Positions 11,842 to 24,258 of a stretch of DNA of 64,000 bases are shown here, in pieces. The stretch lies in assembly GCA_949357655.1 (NCBI GenBank), contig CASHTG010000001.1, forward strand, positions 992,001 through 1,056,000, in the 5' to 3' direction. Source of the stretch: Parascedosporium putredinis (Eukaryota > Ascomycota > Sordariomycetes > Microascales > Microascaceae). The translations under genes and the position numbers were made by a program. How positions within the stretch are numbered: the first letter of the stretch is position 1; every line of letters starts with the position of its first letter. The notes beneath the pieces were generated by a model that was not told where the DNA came from, did not search any database, and saw only the letters and a program-made list of their open reading frames with translations.

Positions 11842-13429
11842 TCACCCAACCTTATTTATCTGCACCTGGCGGTCTTCACCTCCCGATACAATGCCCCAAT
11901 TAGCGTCCCAGTGGAGTCTTAGCACCTTGCCCCCGTTGCCGTCGGGCCTGATCTTGGCGTCCTTGGCGGCCTCGCGGGGATAGTGTAGACGGCTTCGTCG
12001 CATACGCGACCACCACCCTCCTCCTTGGTCCCGGCGCGGACGCTCCGGAGATCCCAGATTTTGCAAGTGCTGTCCCACGAGCCGGAAGCGAGGCTGTATT
12101 CGTTGCCGGGGGCCGCACTGACGCTCTCGACCCAGCCAATGTGGCCGCGCAGGGTCATGACCGAGGTGGTGGAGGCGGACTGGCGGGGGTCGATGAGGGT
12201 GATGTGTCGGGCCGTGGTGCCGGCCGCGAGGAGGGACGAGTTGGTGAGGGCGGTGAGGGAGCGGAGGGGTGCATGGTGGTGAGCGAGGACACCATCTTTT
12301 GAGTGGTCAGGTCAATGGTGCGCACGGAGCCGTCCATGGATGAGGCGTAGGCAATGGAAGGGTCGAGGGGGTGGAATATCGCCGCCGTGACAGGCTTGTC
12401 CGAGACGTTGGCGAGGGCGAGGGGCCCACGCTGCTGGAGCCGGACGGAGCTCTTGACGCGCTTGGCGGGGGCGGGGCGCGCGGGCTCCTCGGGCTCGTGG
12501 GCGGGGGCGAGCTTGCGCGACGCCGTCCAGAGGCCGACGCGCCCGTCCGAGGCGGCGGTGAGGAACTTGCCACTGGCGTGGTGGACCGAAATGTCGCGGA
12601 TCTGGTCGGCGTGGGCGCACAGCTCGAGCACGGGCTTGAGAGACCCCTTGCCCGCGGCCTCGGAGTACTCCCAGACCAGGACGGTGCCCTCGATGCCGGC
12701 GGAGACGATCTTGGTGGGGAAAGGAACTTGGCCGTGTTAACCCTCCGCCTGTGGCCGCCGTGGGAGGCGTCGGGCGAGACGGCGAGCATCTGGCCGGAGC
12801 GGTCCCACACGCGCAGCAGCTTGTCGTAGCTGGCACTCAGCAGCCTCTCGCCGGCGACGTCGAACTCGCCGCCGTCCTTGGCCAGGAGGGCGGCAGCCGC
12901 GGGGGCGGAGGCGGAGAGCACGTCGACGTCAGAGACCCAGTCCTCGTGCAGGAAGCTGTTCTCGTAAAGGGGGCAGGAGACTGGGCACGTAGTCGAGGGT
13001 TACGGTGCCTTCGAGGGATATGCCATTGCGCTCTAGGTGCTCGGCAATGGTGCCTTTGAGGAAGGAGCCGTTTATCAGGAAGTCGAAGGGGATAGGGCTG
13101 GAGGTGTCGAGCATGTCCTCATGGTTGAGGATCTGGGAGAGGCCATAGCGCTTGATGTCTACATAGTTTCCGATTTGTTAGACGAGATATGTGGGAACGT
13201 GGGGGAAAAGAAAGAAACAAAAGAAGATGGACTATCTACGGAGAAGAAAGACAAGAGGAGAAGCCGTTTAAAAGGACAGCAACTTAAAAGAGGGAGAAAT
13301 TGAAAAAAAAAAATTTAAAGAGAGGGAAAACGAACCTGATGGGACAACCAGCTGGCGCTTTTCTTCCGGTAGTTGGACGTCTGTATGCTTGGTCGTAAAG
13401 ACGACCTTGACCTGTGCTATCGTCGTCAT
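11842..13429 (-). CDS. YTM1: Ribosome biogenesis protein Ytm1 (WDR12), WD40
   Basis: Ytm1 works with Erb1 and Nop7 in the PeBoW complex that matures the 60S subunit, and is removed by the AAA ATPase Rea1. Exon 1 is 13429-13336 (31 codons plus one base), the intron 13335-13159, and exon 2 13158-11842. The N-terminal ubiquitin-like NLE domain (about residues 1-90) starts [15 protein letters not shown] and includes [15 protein letters not shown] repeats follow with [27 protein letters not shown] and a final [13 protein letters not shown]. Four single-base losses, all in G/C runs (about 12969-12973, 12716-12719, 12266-12269 and 11976-11979), split the frame. With one base restored at each, the reading is continuous. 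Identification is confident because both the NLE domain and the terminal WD blade match the family. Confidence 0.93.
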
Positions 13430-14329
13430 TGTGCGTCAATTCGTGCGCGAGGCGACTGTCGAAACGATTTGAACAATTGGGGGCCGAGGCGCAATGTCGT
13501 CGTGGCCGGAGGAGGAGAGTAGAAGCCGGACCGTATCGATTGCGGAACAAGGGAAGGCACGAAGGTCGTAAAAAAAAAAGTTTGGGGGAAAAAAATTAGA
13601 GGGTGCAAGGCTGGAAACTGCCCCGCCACCACAGTCGTCAGCCTTGCAGCAATTTTTGACGCTAAGGGCCCGCCGACTATTAGACTGCAACTGGTGGCTT
13701 CAATGTTCTCGACACGGACTCAGATGGCACAACTGTCTATCTATGCCTTGTCGCAATTACCGGAAACGATTTTACTTGGAATTGTAGTTTTGCGTACTTC
13801 GGAAATCAACAAGAAACTTGGACATCAAAATGGCAATCTGTAACTCGTCTCGTTTGTAAATACAACATACATTTCGTACTTGTGACCCGCTCCTCCATTT
13901 CATCGTCAAGAAGGGTATTGAATTTCCATATACACAATCAAGAGCCGTCTCGCCACGCGATACCCCAATAGCAGGTCATTAGGAGTTGTCGCCCGCAATC
14001 CTGTCCCTAGGCTGTCAAGTCCTTGGACGGGCACCACCTTCCTTTTTCCTCCCCAAGGATAGAAGAGAGAGCAACAAAAGTTAGACAGATTGAGAGGCAA
14101 ATGACACGAAAATGAGGCAAAAATAGAGTTGGAAAAGCGTAATATGAAAAGAGAAGAAAAAGAAGGAGAAAAAAAAACCCTCACTAGAAGAACTAACGTA
14201 GCATTCCCGCGTTCCCGAGCCTCCGTTCTATGCTAAAAGAAGATGAAAAAGAAGAGTCCCACGAGGGTAGCGAAGCCAAGAAGACGGAGACGAGAAACAA
14301 GGAGATAACAAAAGCAAACTAACGACGCA
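13430..14329. other. Intergenic region between YTM1 (start) and SEC8 (stop)
   Basis: No gene seen. The YTM1 promoter lies near 13430-13700, with A/G homopolymers at 13570-13596. Purine-rich A/G tracts at 14050-14330 would form the 3' flank of SEC8. Confidence 0.6.
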
Positions 14330-17300
14330 TCAGCTCTGCCACAGGAACTCGCTCAGATTCAGCATCTTGTCCGCCATCTCCCTCTTCGCAGCTGCTGTCA
14401 CGCCCCTCTCGGGGTCGTTGAGCTGCTCGCTATAGCAAAGTTCCATCAGGTTCTTGAGCTCATCGTACGTAAACACCTCGCCTGTCGGCACGCCTTCCTC
14501 GGCGTTGGCTTGGATCTCCGACACTTCCTTGGCCTTGGCCACAATAGCATCGGGGCCCTTGTTAAAGAGGTCAAAGTAGTTGGTCGTCCGGGAAAGGTCC
14601 ACGCCGTCTTCAATGTTCTTCAGGTTTTGCTGCAAAACAAGAACGTTGAGCTTCATGCGCCCGCAGCCCTTGGAGTTCATCGGCGACGCCATGGGTGCAT
14701 TGCCGACAAGATACCTGTTGACGAGAAGGCCGAGCCCCGTGCGGACAAAGGTAATCTCCTTATCGCGGAGGTACCGGACAGTCGTCTCGTCGGATGCGAC
14801 AAGCTCCGAGTTGAGGCTGAGAATCTCAGGATCTGGCTCCCGTACCTCTTGGTCGAGCACATACGGTGCTGTCTCGGGAGAGAGGACAATGTGCAGGGAG
14901 TGGATGATTTTGCATCGCGCCTCCATGTGAAGTGTAAGTAAAGCGGCCTGCGCCAGATCACTGTAGGAGCTTAGGATGCCATCAAATGTCCTGCGACGAC
15001 AAAAGAGTCCCGTTAGCCACGGCGAGGGAAAAGAAAAACAGGGAGAGAGAAAATGATAACAAAGGGGGTGAGGAGGAGGGGGTGATGGGGAAACAAGTGA
15101 AAAATAACTGCAATGGAAAAAGGTCAGGATAAAGAAGAAGAGCACTTACGCAACAGTATCCTGCGTCATGGGAAGATGTATGGGCCCCTGATCATTCGTA
15201 GCCTTGCCAGGATCGTTCATCAACGTCCATCGCCGGCTCGACTGTCGTGGTAAGTTAGGCCTCGATGAGTCCGTGTCCTGCGTAGTAATGTGCCGGAGGC
15301 TCGAGATCTTGGTCGATAGCCACTTCATGCTCGTATAGAGCAGGCACAGCGACGAAACAGTGTCCCGGTCCTGGATGATGTCGCTGAGGTCGAGAGCCCG
15401 CTCCTTGGTGGTTTGCATGAGAAGCCGAATCTCTTCCTCCAGCAGCTCGCCCTCCGCCCCGCCCTCCGCCGTCCAAATCTTCTTCATCGTCTCGTTGATC
15501 TCGCTCTGCTCGAGCGCCATCCTCGCCGACGCCCGCATCCTCTGCTGCTCGTTGGGCTGCTCCTGCGCCTTGGTGACCAGGCTCTTGTACCAGCCGAGGC
15601 ACCTCTCGTAGTACCGCATCATCTGTGTGATGATGAGAGAGCTGAGCGCCTGGTCGTGCGGTATCGTCGCGAGCATCTTGCAAAATGCCGTCACCACGGC
15701 GAAAAAGGCCGTCGTCCCCTTGAGAACCGGCCGCTTGGCCACCTTGCGCCAGTCCTGATCCTGCAGGAAAGAGTCCATCTCGCCAAAGATGATCTCGCTC
15801 AGCTTCGCCAAGGTCTCGTCTAGCTGCGGCTGGAACACGTTGACCAGGAAATTATCCAGGAACGACGTCAGCGTGCTTGTCGCCAGGTCCGATCCGGGGG
15901 CACGATATTCTTCAGCCGCTGCAGGAACACGAGGGTCGGCGGAAGGAGCAGGCTCATGTTGAACACGCTCGGCTCCACAAGCGACTTGTACGTCTTGGAA
16001 GCCTGCGGGCTATCGTAGTTGGTGTCGGTCTGCTTTCGGCTGCCGCCCCGTCCATGAACGAGCGGATGCCGATAAGCGAGGCCTTCTTGTCCGCCCTGCT
16101 GCCCGCCGCGCCACCACTGCCGCTAGTAAGGCCGGGTACCGCCGACTGGATGATGCCCTCGAGCGCTTCGTACTCGGCCACCATCTCGGCGGATTTGACG
16201 TCCGCTTCGGAAAACTTGAACAGATCCTTCTTCGCATCCTTTCTCCCGCCAATCGTGATTCCAGTGTCTGCCGAGGAGTTGAATTCGTACACATCCGCGT
16301 CCGTTGTCACATAGTTGTGCAGGAGAGACCGTATCTCGTTTTGGTAAAGATTCCAGAGTTCCTTGAAACTGCCGAGGAGGGCGCTGTTATTGCCCGCCCC
16401 TTCCCGGCGGATAAGAGCCTTGATAGATTCGTGGAACACACGCTGACCCTCGGCGATGGCCTCGAATTTGCCGTATAAAGACCAGAGAAGATCGTAAATC
16501 ACGTCTGCTCGCATCTTGGTTTCGCGGTTGCCGTAGATCTGCAGCCCGTGGCTGTTGGAGGATCCACCTCGTAGGGAGCTGGGGTGCCTCTGGTCTACCT
16601 CGTTGATGGTTTCATTGACTACCGAGAAGAGCTCTACCGGTAGTCGCTGCTTCAGGACATCCACAGCGTTCTGGAGCCGCCCGAGTTTGTTGAGCGACTC
16701 GACGAGGAGCCCAATGTAGTAAAATGTGTCGGCCTCTGGGTTCCGTGCGGGGTCTTCCGTCACAGCCTGCTCGAATTCGATATTCTCGAGCAACTGGTGG
16801 AAGGGAATAACCGTGATGGAATCGCCTACAGAGTCGTGGTTGGTGCCCTGGTTTTTGGCCAGGTTTTGCCACCGTTCCTGGCAGTAAGGTGACTTGAGGT
16901 ATAGGTGCTCGTGCAACTCCTCGACAAGTATATCCATCAGCGCAGTCTCCTGGTTCGCGAGGTAGCTTCGCAGGTCGCTGAGCGCTCCGATATCATCCAG
17001 CTCGGGTCGACGGAGCTTGAGGAGAGCGTTTTGAAGCACCTCTACCGCCGTCAGGAAGCGTTTTTCCGAGATGCGCGCCTCCAGTTGATCGGGAACCTGG
17101 CGAAGCTCCTCCAGTTCGTCCAAGAGCTGGAGCAGCGCGTCGTACTTTTGCGACGTTTTGGATAATTTCTGGAGTTCGGGATCGCTCTGGGCGAGGTTGC
17201 CCTTGGACGAGGAAAGAGATTCCTTGAGCGTGCGGACCCTCTTCTGCGATGCTTGTATGCTCTCCTGGATCTTGTGGAACGTGCCGATGGAGCTGTTGAA

Positions 17301-17985
17301 GCCTTGGTGGTGCTCGTTTACAATGTTACGCAGGGACTCTTGCAAAAACTTGTGTGTCTTCTGGAAGTTTCGGTACTCGTGGGCTCGGCCGACGGAGCTA
17401 GTGTCGAGCAGCTGCAGCGCTAGCTGAACAGGTATGCAATCGGTTTCGCAGAGGGAGGGCCAGTCGACCTTGATAATGTCGACAACCTGATTGATCTGGC
17501 GCTCCGCGCTCGTCTCGCCCATTCTCGGCGCTCGCGATGGCGGCGGCTGCCTCGAGCTCGGCTGCCGTAGCTCTTGTTGTTGTTGCCGTAGCTCTTGCTG
17601 TTGTTGCTGTTGTTGCGACGACTGCTGCTGTTGCGGTTGTAGGCCGCCATAGCCACCGTTTCGCATCGCGGGCGGAGATCGCGTTCGAGAGGGGGAAGAG
17701 GGGGCCGTTATTGTTGCCTGCGTATCTGTTGTCGCTACCATAGCTGTCTCCGTAAGGGTCGTAATCGTCGTCGCGCCTTCCACCGTACCCTCCTCCTGTT
17801 CCGCTACCGCCTGAGCCGTTGCGGCCACCAGCGCTGCCACTGCCGTATCCCCTCCGCCGCTCCCACCCGATCCGTATCCCCTCGCCCACTGCCCCCGAGC
17901 CTCCTGCACCTGCTGCGCCATATCCATTGGTCCCACCGCCGTATCCGCCATTACGGCCTGTTGTCATAGCGTAGCGTCTCGACAT
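14330..17985 (-). CDS. SEC8: Exocyst complex component Sec8
   Basis: Sec8 is one of eight exocyst subunits that tether secretory vesicles to the plasma membrane at hyphal tips and septa. Exon 1 runs 17985-15150, the intron 15149-14991 (GTAAGT...CGCAG), and exon 2 14990-14330, for about 1,165 residues. The N-terminus (MSRRYAMTTGRNGG) is a Gly/Asn/Ser-rich low-complexity stretch, then glutamine-rich. The Sec8 N-terminal domain follows (INQVVDIIKVDWPSL, HKFLQESLRNIVNEHHQGF) and a helical body to LNLSEFLWQS. Breaks occur in two G5 runs (17691-17695 and 17700-17704), at the T3 at 16034-16036, and at the G5 at 15896-15900. One base added at each gives an unbroken chain. The length agrees with the family. 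It lies in the same orientation as YTM1 and head-to-head with VPS68. Confidence 0.92.
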
Positions 17986-19196
17986 GTTTGCGAAACATGA
18001 ATGCGATCACCGTTCGACTGTCGTGCTACCGATAAACCGATTGGTCTGGGAGTTGCATGATCCCTCTTGGGAAATAATTGGTGGCACCACGAGGGAAGAA
18101 AATAAAGAAAGAAAGGGGGTTGGCGAATGTCGAAGGGGCGATGGTTCAGATCGCGGGGGATCTCGAGGGGTGGACAGAGGGCCCAATGAAGACTGGGAGA
18201 GTAAAAGAAGAAGGATAAAGAAGAAGGGATTGGTCTAAAAGAAGGAGAGAAGAGGACGAGAAGAAAGGGGTATAGAAAAAAATTCACGTCCCGTCCTCGG
18301 CTCGTCGCAAGTTATTCCAACCTCAAGCTCAATGTCTAGAGATTGATATTCAAAATCTCGTGGAGGGCGAGACGATTGGTCTTCCAGTCCAGTCGGCTGC
18401 CCAAATGAATGAAACCTGTCTGTTCGAGGTGCAAGGGTCGCTAACGAGGACGGGATTTTGCCGCTAAGAATATTATTACTAGTATCACTCCCCAGACGAG
18501 TCCGGACCCCTGCAGCTTCAGGAGCTCTCTCCAGCAGAGAAAACTGTACCTGTTTTCAGGTTCGTTTCCCCAAGATTTCTAGTACAAGAGTACATTGAAC
18601 CAGCAAAAATGCTTCCAGATTTCACTACTGCTTTGGCGGCCCAACTCTGCCAGGAGTGGCTTAGTGCCTCAGAGCTCTCCAGGTGCTGCTCCAAAATCCC
18701 AAGATCCCCATGACTGAGACTGCGAGAGCGGGACCGGGAGCTCTCAGAAACACGTGACTACCAGCCACCGCCCTCGAGAAGCTGGTGTGGCCCGGGCCTC
18801 CTTCCTCATTACGTGAGCTTTTTCCCAGAGGAGGGTGCGATGCACGGCGGGCCAGCACCAGTGCTTGGAACGGGTTCAGCCTAGCGAAGCAGGCGTCGCA
18901 TGGGGCTGCTCCCCCGAGCTTCGTCATGTCATCCTGACCTCCACCACCGGCTGAACCTCACCAACACCCAACAAGCGACAATCCACTCAACCGCCCCGTC
19001 CGCCGGCCTTCGATCGCAAACGCACACCCAAGATCATTACGCACTCGACGGGTTAATAATTTTTTCTCCTCTCTCGAACTTTTGATCGATCGATCTCAGT
19101 GTTTCCTCTCCGGAATCCTCGTCTGCCTGGCCACCCCCACTGCGACCTGCAGACCCGCTTAATCCGATCAACCGCCGACGACTAGGCACCACGATC
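17986..19196. other. Divergent intergenic region between SEC8 and VPS68
   Basis: 1.2 kb without a recognisable gene. An A/G-rich tract on the + strand (18095-18290) corresponds to a pyrimidine-rich leader upstream of SEC8 on its own strand. The VPS68 side (18900-19196) is C-rich with the tetranucleotide-like gatcgatcgatc at about 19083. Confidence 0.6.
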
Positions 19197-19972
19197 ATGG
19201 AGGAAGAGCGACTCTGGAAGTTCCGCAAGCCCGAATGGCTTAACAGCATCTGGGCCCGGAATGCCGGTGTATACGCCGCTGGCGGCCTTGTAAGCGCCCT
19301 ACCTATCTCTCTCTCTCTCTCTCTCTCTCTCTATTCCTCATAGCTTCATTACCGACTCCTCTCCAATTTCATTCCCACCTTCCCACCTCATCGAGCCCTT
19401 CTTCTCTCCAACAACGGCCGTTGCTAACATGAAGGACCCTCCTCCTCTTCTCTCTAGTTCTCTCTCGCCTTCTACGTCATGCTCGATTCTGCCGTCTGGT
19501 CCAAGTCTACCAAGAACGGCTCCGACAGCGTCCACGTCACCTTTATCGACTGGCTACCCCTCATCTTCTCCTCCCTCGGAATGCTCATCATCAACAGCGT
19601 CGAGAAGCAACGGCTCAGCTCTGACTCTTGAGCTACTCCGGCTCCGGTGTCGCCTGGAAGGCCCGCGTCGTCCTCTTTCTCGGTTTCGCCGCCCTAGCCG
19701 GAGGCATGGCTGGTGGTGTCACGGTCTTCGTCCTCAAGTTCGTTGTCCAGGACGTCAAGATGCCCGCTCTGGGCATGGGCATTGAGAATGTTGTTGCGAA
19801 TGCGCTGGTTGGCCTAAGGTACGAACTAACTCTCCCTCCCTCTCTTTCTACCCTACTACACCCTCTGCTGCACGAGTGATCATGCTAATACGGAACGTCT
19901 TGAATTAGCTCCGCCGTACTCTGGATCAGCCAAAACATGGAGGACGAATACTCTTACAACCTCGCTCTATAA
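19197..19972 (+). CDS. VPS68: Vps68 / UPF0220 (TMEM50-like) membrane protein
   Basis: A small multi-span membrane protein of the UPF0220 family. In yeast, Vps68 partners Vps55 in endosome-to-vacuole sorting. Exons: 19197-19289, 19458-19818 and 19909-19972, giving 172 residues. The N-terminus is MEEERLWKFRKPEWLNSIW. Hydrophobic segments follow at AGVYAAGGLFSLAFYVMLDSA, IDWLPLIFSSLGMLIINSVEKQR, ARVVLFLGFAALAGGMAGGV and VANALVGLSSAVLWIS. The chain ends EDEYSYNLAL. One base is missing at about 19626-19629 (CTCTT), which otherwise makes a stop after SSDS. Intron 1 carries a (TC)13 microsatellite. The family assignment is confident; the endosomal role is taken from the yeast orthologue. Confidence 0.92.
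19306..19332 (+). repeat. (TC)13 microsatellite in VPS68 intron 1
   Basis: Uninterrupted TC dinucleotides inside the first intron, about 17 bases after the donor. Confidence 0.97.
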
Positions 19973-20331
19973 GAAGAGAAGTCGAAACCATGGAACCATC
20001 GGCCAATAACAGCGTCTCGCAAGGAATGAGGTGACCATTGGATGGAGGAAGGGAATAACGGGAGGATTTGGGAGAGGTATGGCATCATGCTTCAACGAGG
20101 TAATGTTGCGAAACAGAAACACAGAATTAGCACGCCCGTTTGGGCTTATCCTTGTATCACTACCGGACAAAGGACGTCCTCACAAAGAAATTTTCTTTTT
20201 ATTTCCTTTCTATCTATTGACTGCTCCGTTTACGATGCGTAGGTGTTCAAGGAACAATGCATATGTTGGTATACCATTCCCGTGACCTCCTTCATTTCGT
20301 GTTCTTCGTGGACGTCATATCGCATTCCCTC
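19973..20331. other. Convergent 3' flank between VPS68 and the hypothetical gene
   Basis: About 360 bases with no coding signal. They contain the 3' ends of two convergent genes. Confidence 0.6.
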
Positions 20332-21074
20332 TTACTTGCGCTCCTTGCGCTCCTTGCGCGCTCCGCCCACCTGTGACCCATCGACATTGCCGGCCTCGTC
20401 CACTGCGAAGAGTGATGCCTCGTCGCTACGCACCTCATGGTCACCGCATGGACAGACAAACTCGCCCGACGGTTTACGACGCCAGGGTCCCGCCCAGAGA
20501 CAAATGTGCGTCTTGGAGAGCGTACCTCCAATCTGCGCATCCTTCTCCGCAGTGACCTCTAGCGGGTTCCGCTCCCGAACTGACGCGGCCTTGGCCGGGC
20601 CAGGCGGGGGCGTCCCAGTCCACGTCCTAAAGAGGAGAGATCGCCTCGGCTCCGTAGCCTCCGTGCCTGACTGCTTGAGGGGCGACGCCTTTGGCCCACG
20701 CCCAAGGGAGAGCGATCGCGTCAGGCTAAAGCGAGATCTGGTCGGGTAGCTGTCGAATGAGGGAAAGGCCTCGTAGCTTGACCCAAGGGAGACGCTTCCT
20801 TCGGTAGTAGCCCGGTCCTGTGCCGGGGTTTTTGTTGCTGCTCTCGGAGGGCGCAGTCGACCGGTACGGCCGGTGCGACAGATAGGTTGGCGAAGGCCGT
20901 TAGGACGTCCTTGCTTCGCGTTCGCTGGTGCGACATTTGCCCAGGTCGACTCGTAGGCTGGTGCGACGCAACCGGCTCAGTAGACGTAGTGGTCGTGGCT
21001 TCGGCACCACCTATCATGGCGGCAGTGGGTAGGACGGGGCCCGGGATTCGGTCCTCGTCCAGAGGGGTCGTCAT
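20332..21074 (-). CDS. Unrecognised protein of about 247 residues with a Cys-containing C-terminal patch
   Basis: I do not recognise this protein. It begins at an ATG in an AAAATGAC context (MTTPLDEDRIPGP) and ends in a basic KERKERK tail just before TAA. The N-terminal half is Thr/Pro/Gln-rich. The middle is Ser/Arg-rich (SRFSLTRSLSLGRG). The C-terminal part has a compact conserved-looking block with HICLWAGPW, FVCPCGDHEV and DEASLFAVDE. A single A is missing from the T5 run at 20829-20833 (+ strand), which joins the two long frames. The three cysteines and one histidine could bind a metal, but this is inference. Codon pattern, start context and repair by one base all favour a real gene. Exons beyond this span are not excluded. 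Confidence 0.7.
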
Positions 21075-21814
21075 TTTGCCTCCAGAACGCGCGTTTCATC
21101 GATGTAATAGCGAGGCAGTTGCCTTAAAAGCGTTTTCGCAGAGGCTTTTGTTTTTCTGTAGCCCCCTGATATAAAGCATTTGTAAGTTCCTGTAAGACCA
21201 ATATGTGAGATCGATCCCCGATTAGCTTTTGATCATTTTCTCCAAGATTTCCCATGTTTGTTTTGAAAGGGGGCGCAAGATGGCGATTCCGAAAACTGAA
21301 GAGCTCAAGTTGCCTCGTGACTGGGTGAACATTGTCTCGGCTCCCCGGTTTTCGGTATACGTAGTTATGACGAGGCGGGATCCCAGCCCAGACAAGGGTT
21401 TTCTTCAGACGTACCTTTCGGAATTAATTATTTGACATTCGAAAATGATTTCTCTCGTCTTCTTTTTTTATTAATCTCCCAGGGGAGAGGAATTGATGTG
21501 TGGTACAAATATCGAGGTCGAGGTTGGGTTTGGGCGGAATGCCCGAGAATCGAGGCTGGTTGAGGGGAGATGGGAGGAAGAAGGATAAAGAAGGGAGAAA
21601 GGGAAAAAGGAAGAGAAGAGGATAAAGCAAGGCAGGCTGAATAAATATGGACTTCTGCGCCCAAAAAGAAGAAGAAGAAAAGAGTTGAGAGATCGTCGCA
21701 CTCAGGTTCTCAGGATGTCTTGCTGCCAAAGGATGGCTCAAAGCAGCCGGGCAAACCATGTTCTATGCTGTGATGATTAGGGGAAGGACAAGAATCACCC
21801 AATAAGTATCACAT
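21075..21814. other. Intergenic region, hypothetical gene to exonuclease stop
   Basis: No gene seen. The part at 21430-21700 is a purine-rich stretch on the + strand. Both neighbours are on the minus strand, so this holds the promoter of the hypothetical gene and the 3' flank of the exonuclease. Confidence 0.55.
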
Positions 21815-23517
21815 CTAAGGTTCACCTAATGAAGGTGCATTCTTCTCAGGGGCATTGCCTGAACCAGGAATGTCTATGGCCTCAGACAAGTGCTTATATC
21901 GTTTCTGCTTAATGACATCTTTCGAGATATGAGAGAGCACTTCGGTACCAAGACGCGCCTTGTCATACTGGAGATCTTCCAGCACGATCGATTGCAAAAT
22001 GTACCCAGCCACCGTCGTGACGAGCAGTGGTGGGTCGCGGAGGATAGCGGCAATAGCGTCAAGAGTCAAGTCTGGATTCTCCCTCCAGATATGGAATGCT
22101 CGAAGCTTGGCATGCGTAGCAGTCACAGTGGTCTTTCCCGCACGATACTCTGCTGCCCAAGTCTCGGCAGCAAGGATGCGGTCATCATCTGAGGAGGAGC
22201 ATCGTGAAAGCTTGGGCTTTTGACCCGGCGGTTGGGGGTGCGTCGAGTCGTACTAGGAGAAGTGGTACCAGGGGAGACAGCTCCGGGAGAGACAGCATCG
22301 GGAGAGGCGTCGCTGGGGATGGCAGCGAGATCATTGGCTGCAACTGAAGCGCTTTCCGCGGCAGGTGCGGGAGCTGTTACGTTGAAGCTCAGCCGGATAG
22401 GGAGGTCAAGGTCCGCGTGGAACGGGCGCGGAGGGCATGGGTCAAGGGCCATGCGCTCTTTTTCGAGAACGTGATACAGCTGGAGGCCTACGTAGGCGTC
22501 CGACGCCGAGTCTAGATTTGTGCTCGTCAGCTCCCCGTTGCGGCTAGCTGCGTTGGTTCCAAAGGGGCTTCAAAGGAATTGCCACTTACATAGGATCTGG
22601 GACATGTTCAACGGCCTGGACCAATGACTAGACCGCACGTCCTGGCCTTTGAACAAGGGAAGGCCGAGGTACTCCTCCACCTGCGTCGCCAGCGGGACGA
22701 GTTTCTTGTTCACCATTTTCGGCATGCCCAAGTTGCTGTACTTGACAAGCCGATATAGATGGCTGAGCTCGAAGAGGCCCTTTGACTCAACCTTGAGGAA
22801 TTTGAACAGCCGTGAGGCATCACCCTTGATGGCAACGCCAACTTTGGTGACCTCGGGGTCTTCCATCAGCTTCTTGAAAGAGGGCGCCAGCATGGCATCC
22901 CTCGCGGGGAACTGAGCGACGTGAAACAGGGCGATGCGGCTCGGGCTCGCAATCTGAATGAGGGAGACGTTCGGTTTAGGCCCTTCGCCTGCGGTGGCCA
23001 TTGCCTCCCACTCCATATCAAACCCAATCACTGGCTCGTTGAGAAAATACTGACAAGCTCTCTCCGTCGAGTGCTTGGTCTTGCAGTAGTGAACCTTGAC
23101 CCTCTTCTCAATCCCATCTACTAACGGGCCCCGATACATGGTGTACGACCAGAACGACCCAGGGGTGCCCTCCTTCGCCATCTTGGCTTCCCTGAAGAGC
23201 TTTTCGGAGATGTTGTACTCTAGTGACGTAAAGGGAACCTTCAGAGCTGTTTCATCCTCCTCCATGCCTTCCTCCAGCCCCGACCCCGAGTCATAGTCGA
23301 GCCCGTGGCTGGGGCCTGGAGAACATGGAGAGATCAGGTCAAGATCCGGAGCCAGCGCGAGGTTATCGACGGGGCCAGGCTCAGGCTCTGCAAATGCGCC
23401 CGAGGTGTAAAACCGAGACATGTCAAGCACGGGATAGAGCACGGCATCCTGCCTGGGGGCAAATCGAATCCCGTGGCTGGGCTCCCAGAGGCGGCCGGAT
23501 GGAGAAGAAGAGCTCAT
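21815..23517 (-). CDS. DEDDy-type 3'-5' exonuclease domain protein (WRN/RNase D-like)
   Basis: A nuclease of the DEDD superfamily that removes nucleotides from 3' ends using two metal ions. Exon 1 is 23517-22590, the intron 22589-22512 and exon 2 22511-21815, for about 541 residues. Exo I is visible as VIGFDMEWEA (Asp and Glu), Exo II as VGVAIKGDASRL (Asp), and Exo III as YSASDAYVG (Tyr and Asp), where the intron splits the Tyr codon. The C-terminal third has an SPDAVSPG repeat region and a conserved block (DDRILAAETWAAEYRAGKTT). One G is missing in the GGG run near 22224-22226. I start at 23517 (MSSSSPSGRLWEP, AAAATGAG context); an upstream in-frame ATG at 23685 would add 56 residues. Substrate (DNA or RNA) is not predictable here. 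It is head-to-head with LSM5. Confidence 0.85.
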
Positions 23518-24258
23518 TTTGCAAAGAAGGATGGGTTTTATTAGTCCAGAGCATAGATGGGATGTCCAAGCCAGCTTCCCCGACAATACATGTACGCAGG
23601 GGGACTGTGGATATTTAAGAGATGGACGGGGCGGCATGGCCGTAAAAACACCAAAGATGTGAGGAAAGCGAGGTCCTGCATTCACTTCATGCTATCTTGC
23701 ACTTATTGGATGGAAAGTAACATTTGATTGGATTTGGGAAGGAGAGGCTGGCGGAAAGAGATGTGATGGTGGCTCCAGTGGCACTCTAGGCAGAAGCAGC
23801 AACCGCTGGGTGGGCAAGGGTTCTGAACGAGTGTGGCGGCAACTCTGAGATGCGCGTTGGAGGGTACACGCTTGTCCCGGTGGCGAGGAGTATCAAGGCG
23901 AGGATCCGGTGGCTAACTGCAACCAAAATGATTTTATTAACAAGGGACGGACGTTCTCCCTTTCCATCCTTCGAATTGAAATTGAGCTGGACCAAGGAGA
24001 TGCTGGGGAAAGAGGTGGGGTGTGTGCTTAGTCATCGAAAGAGCACAAGCAATCGTGAGCTGGAGTGGCAGGGGAGAAGAGTGGGCTGGCCGCATGCCGA
24101 TTCCCACATCCTCGACCGCGATCGTCTCGAGTAGTTCCAAGCGGTCCGTTCAAGGTAAAACCACAGTACGTTGTAGACTCGACCCAGTTCCCATTAGGGG
24201 CCATATACAAAAAGGACATCACTTCTGACTGCCCTCCCTGACAGCTCTCAGCTTCACA
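23518..24258. other. Divergent promoter region, exonuclease and LSM5
   Basis: 740 bases between two divergent start codons with no ORF worth calling. Presumed shared promoter. Confidence 0.55.

Noticed and set aside
15954..17985. Two alternative N-termini for SEC8 in different frames
   Set aside because: They are one protein split by two adjacent short G5 runs; restoring both gives a single continuous N-terminus.
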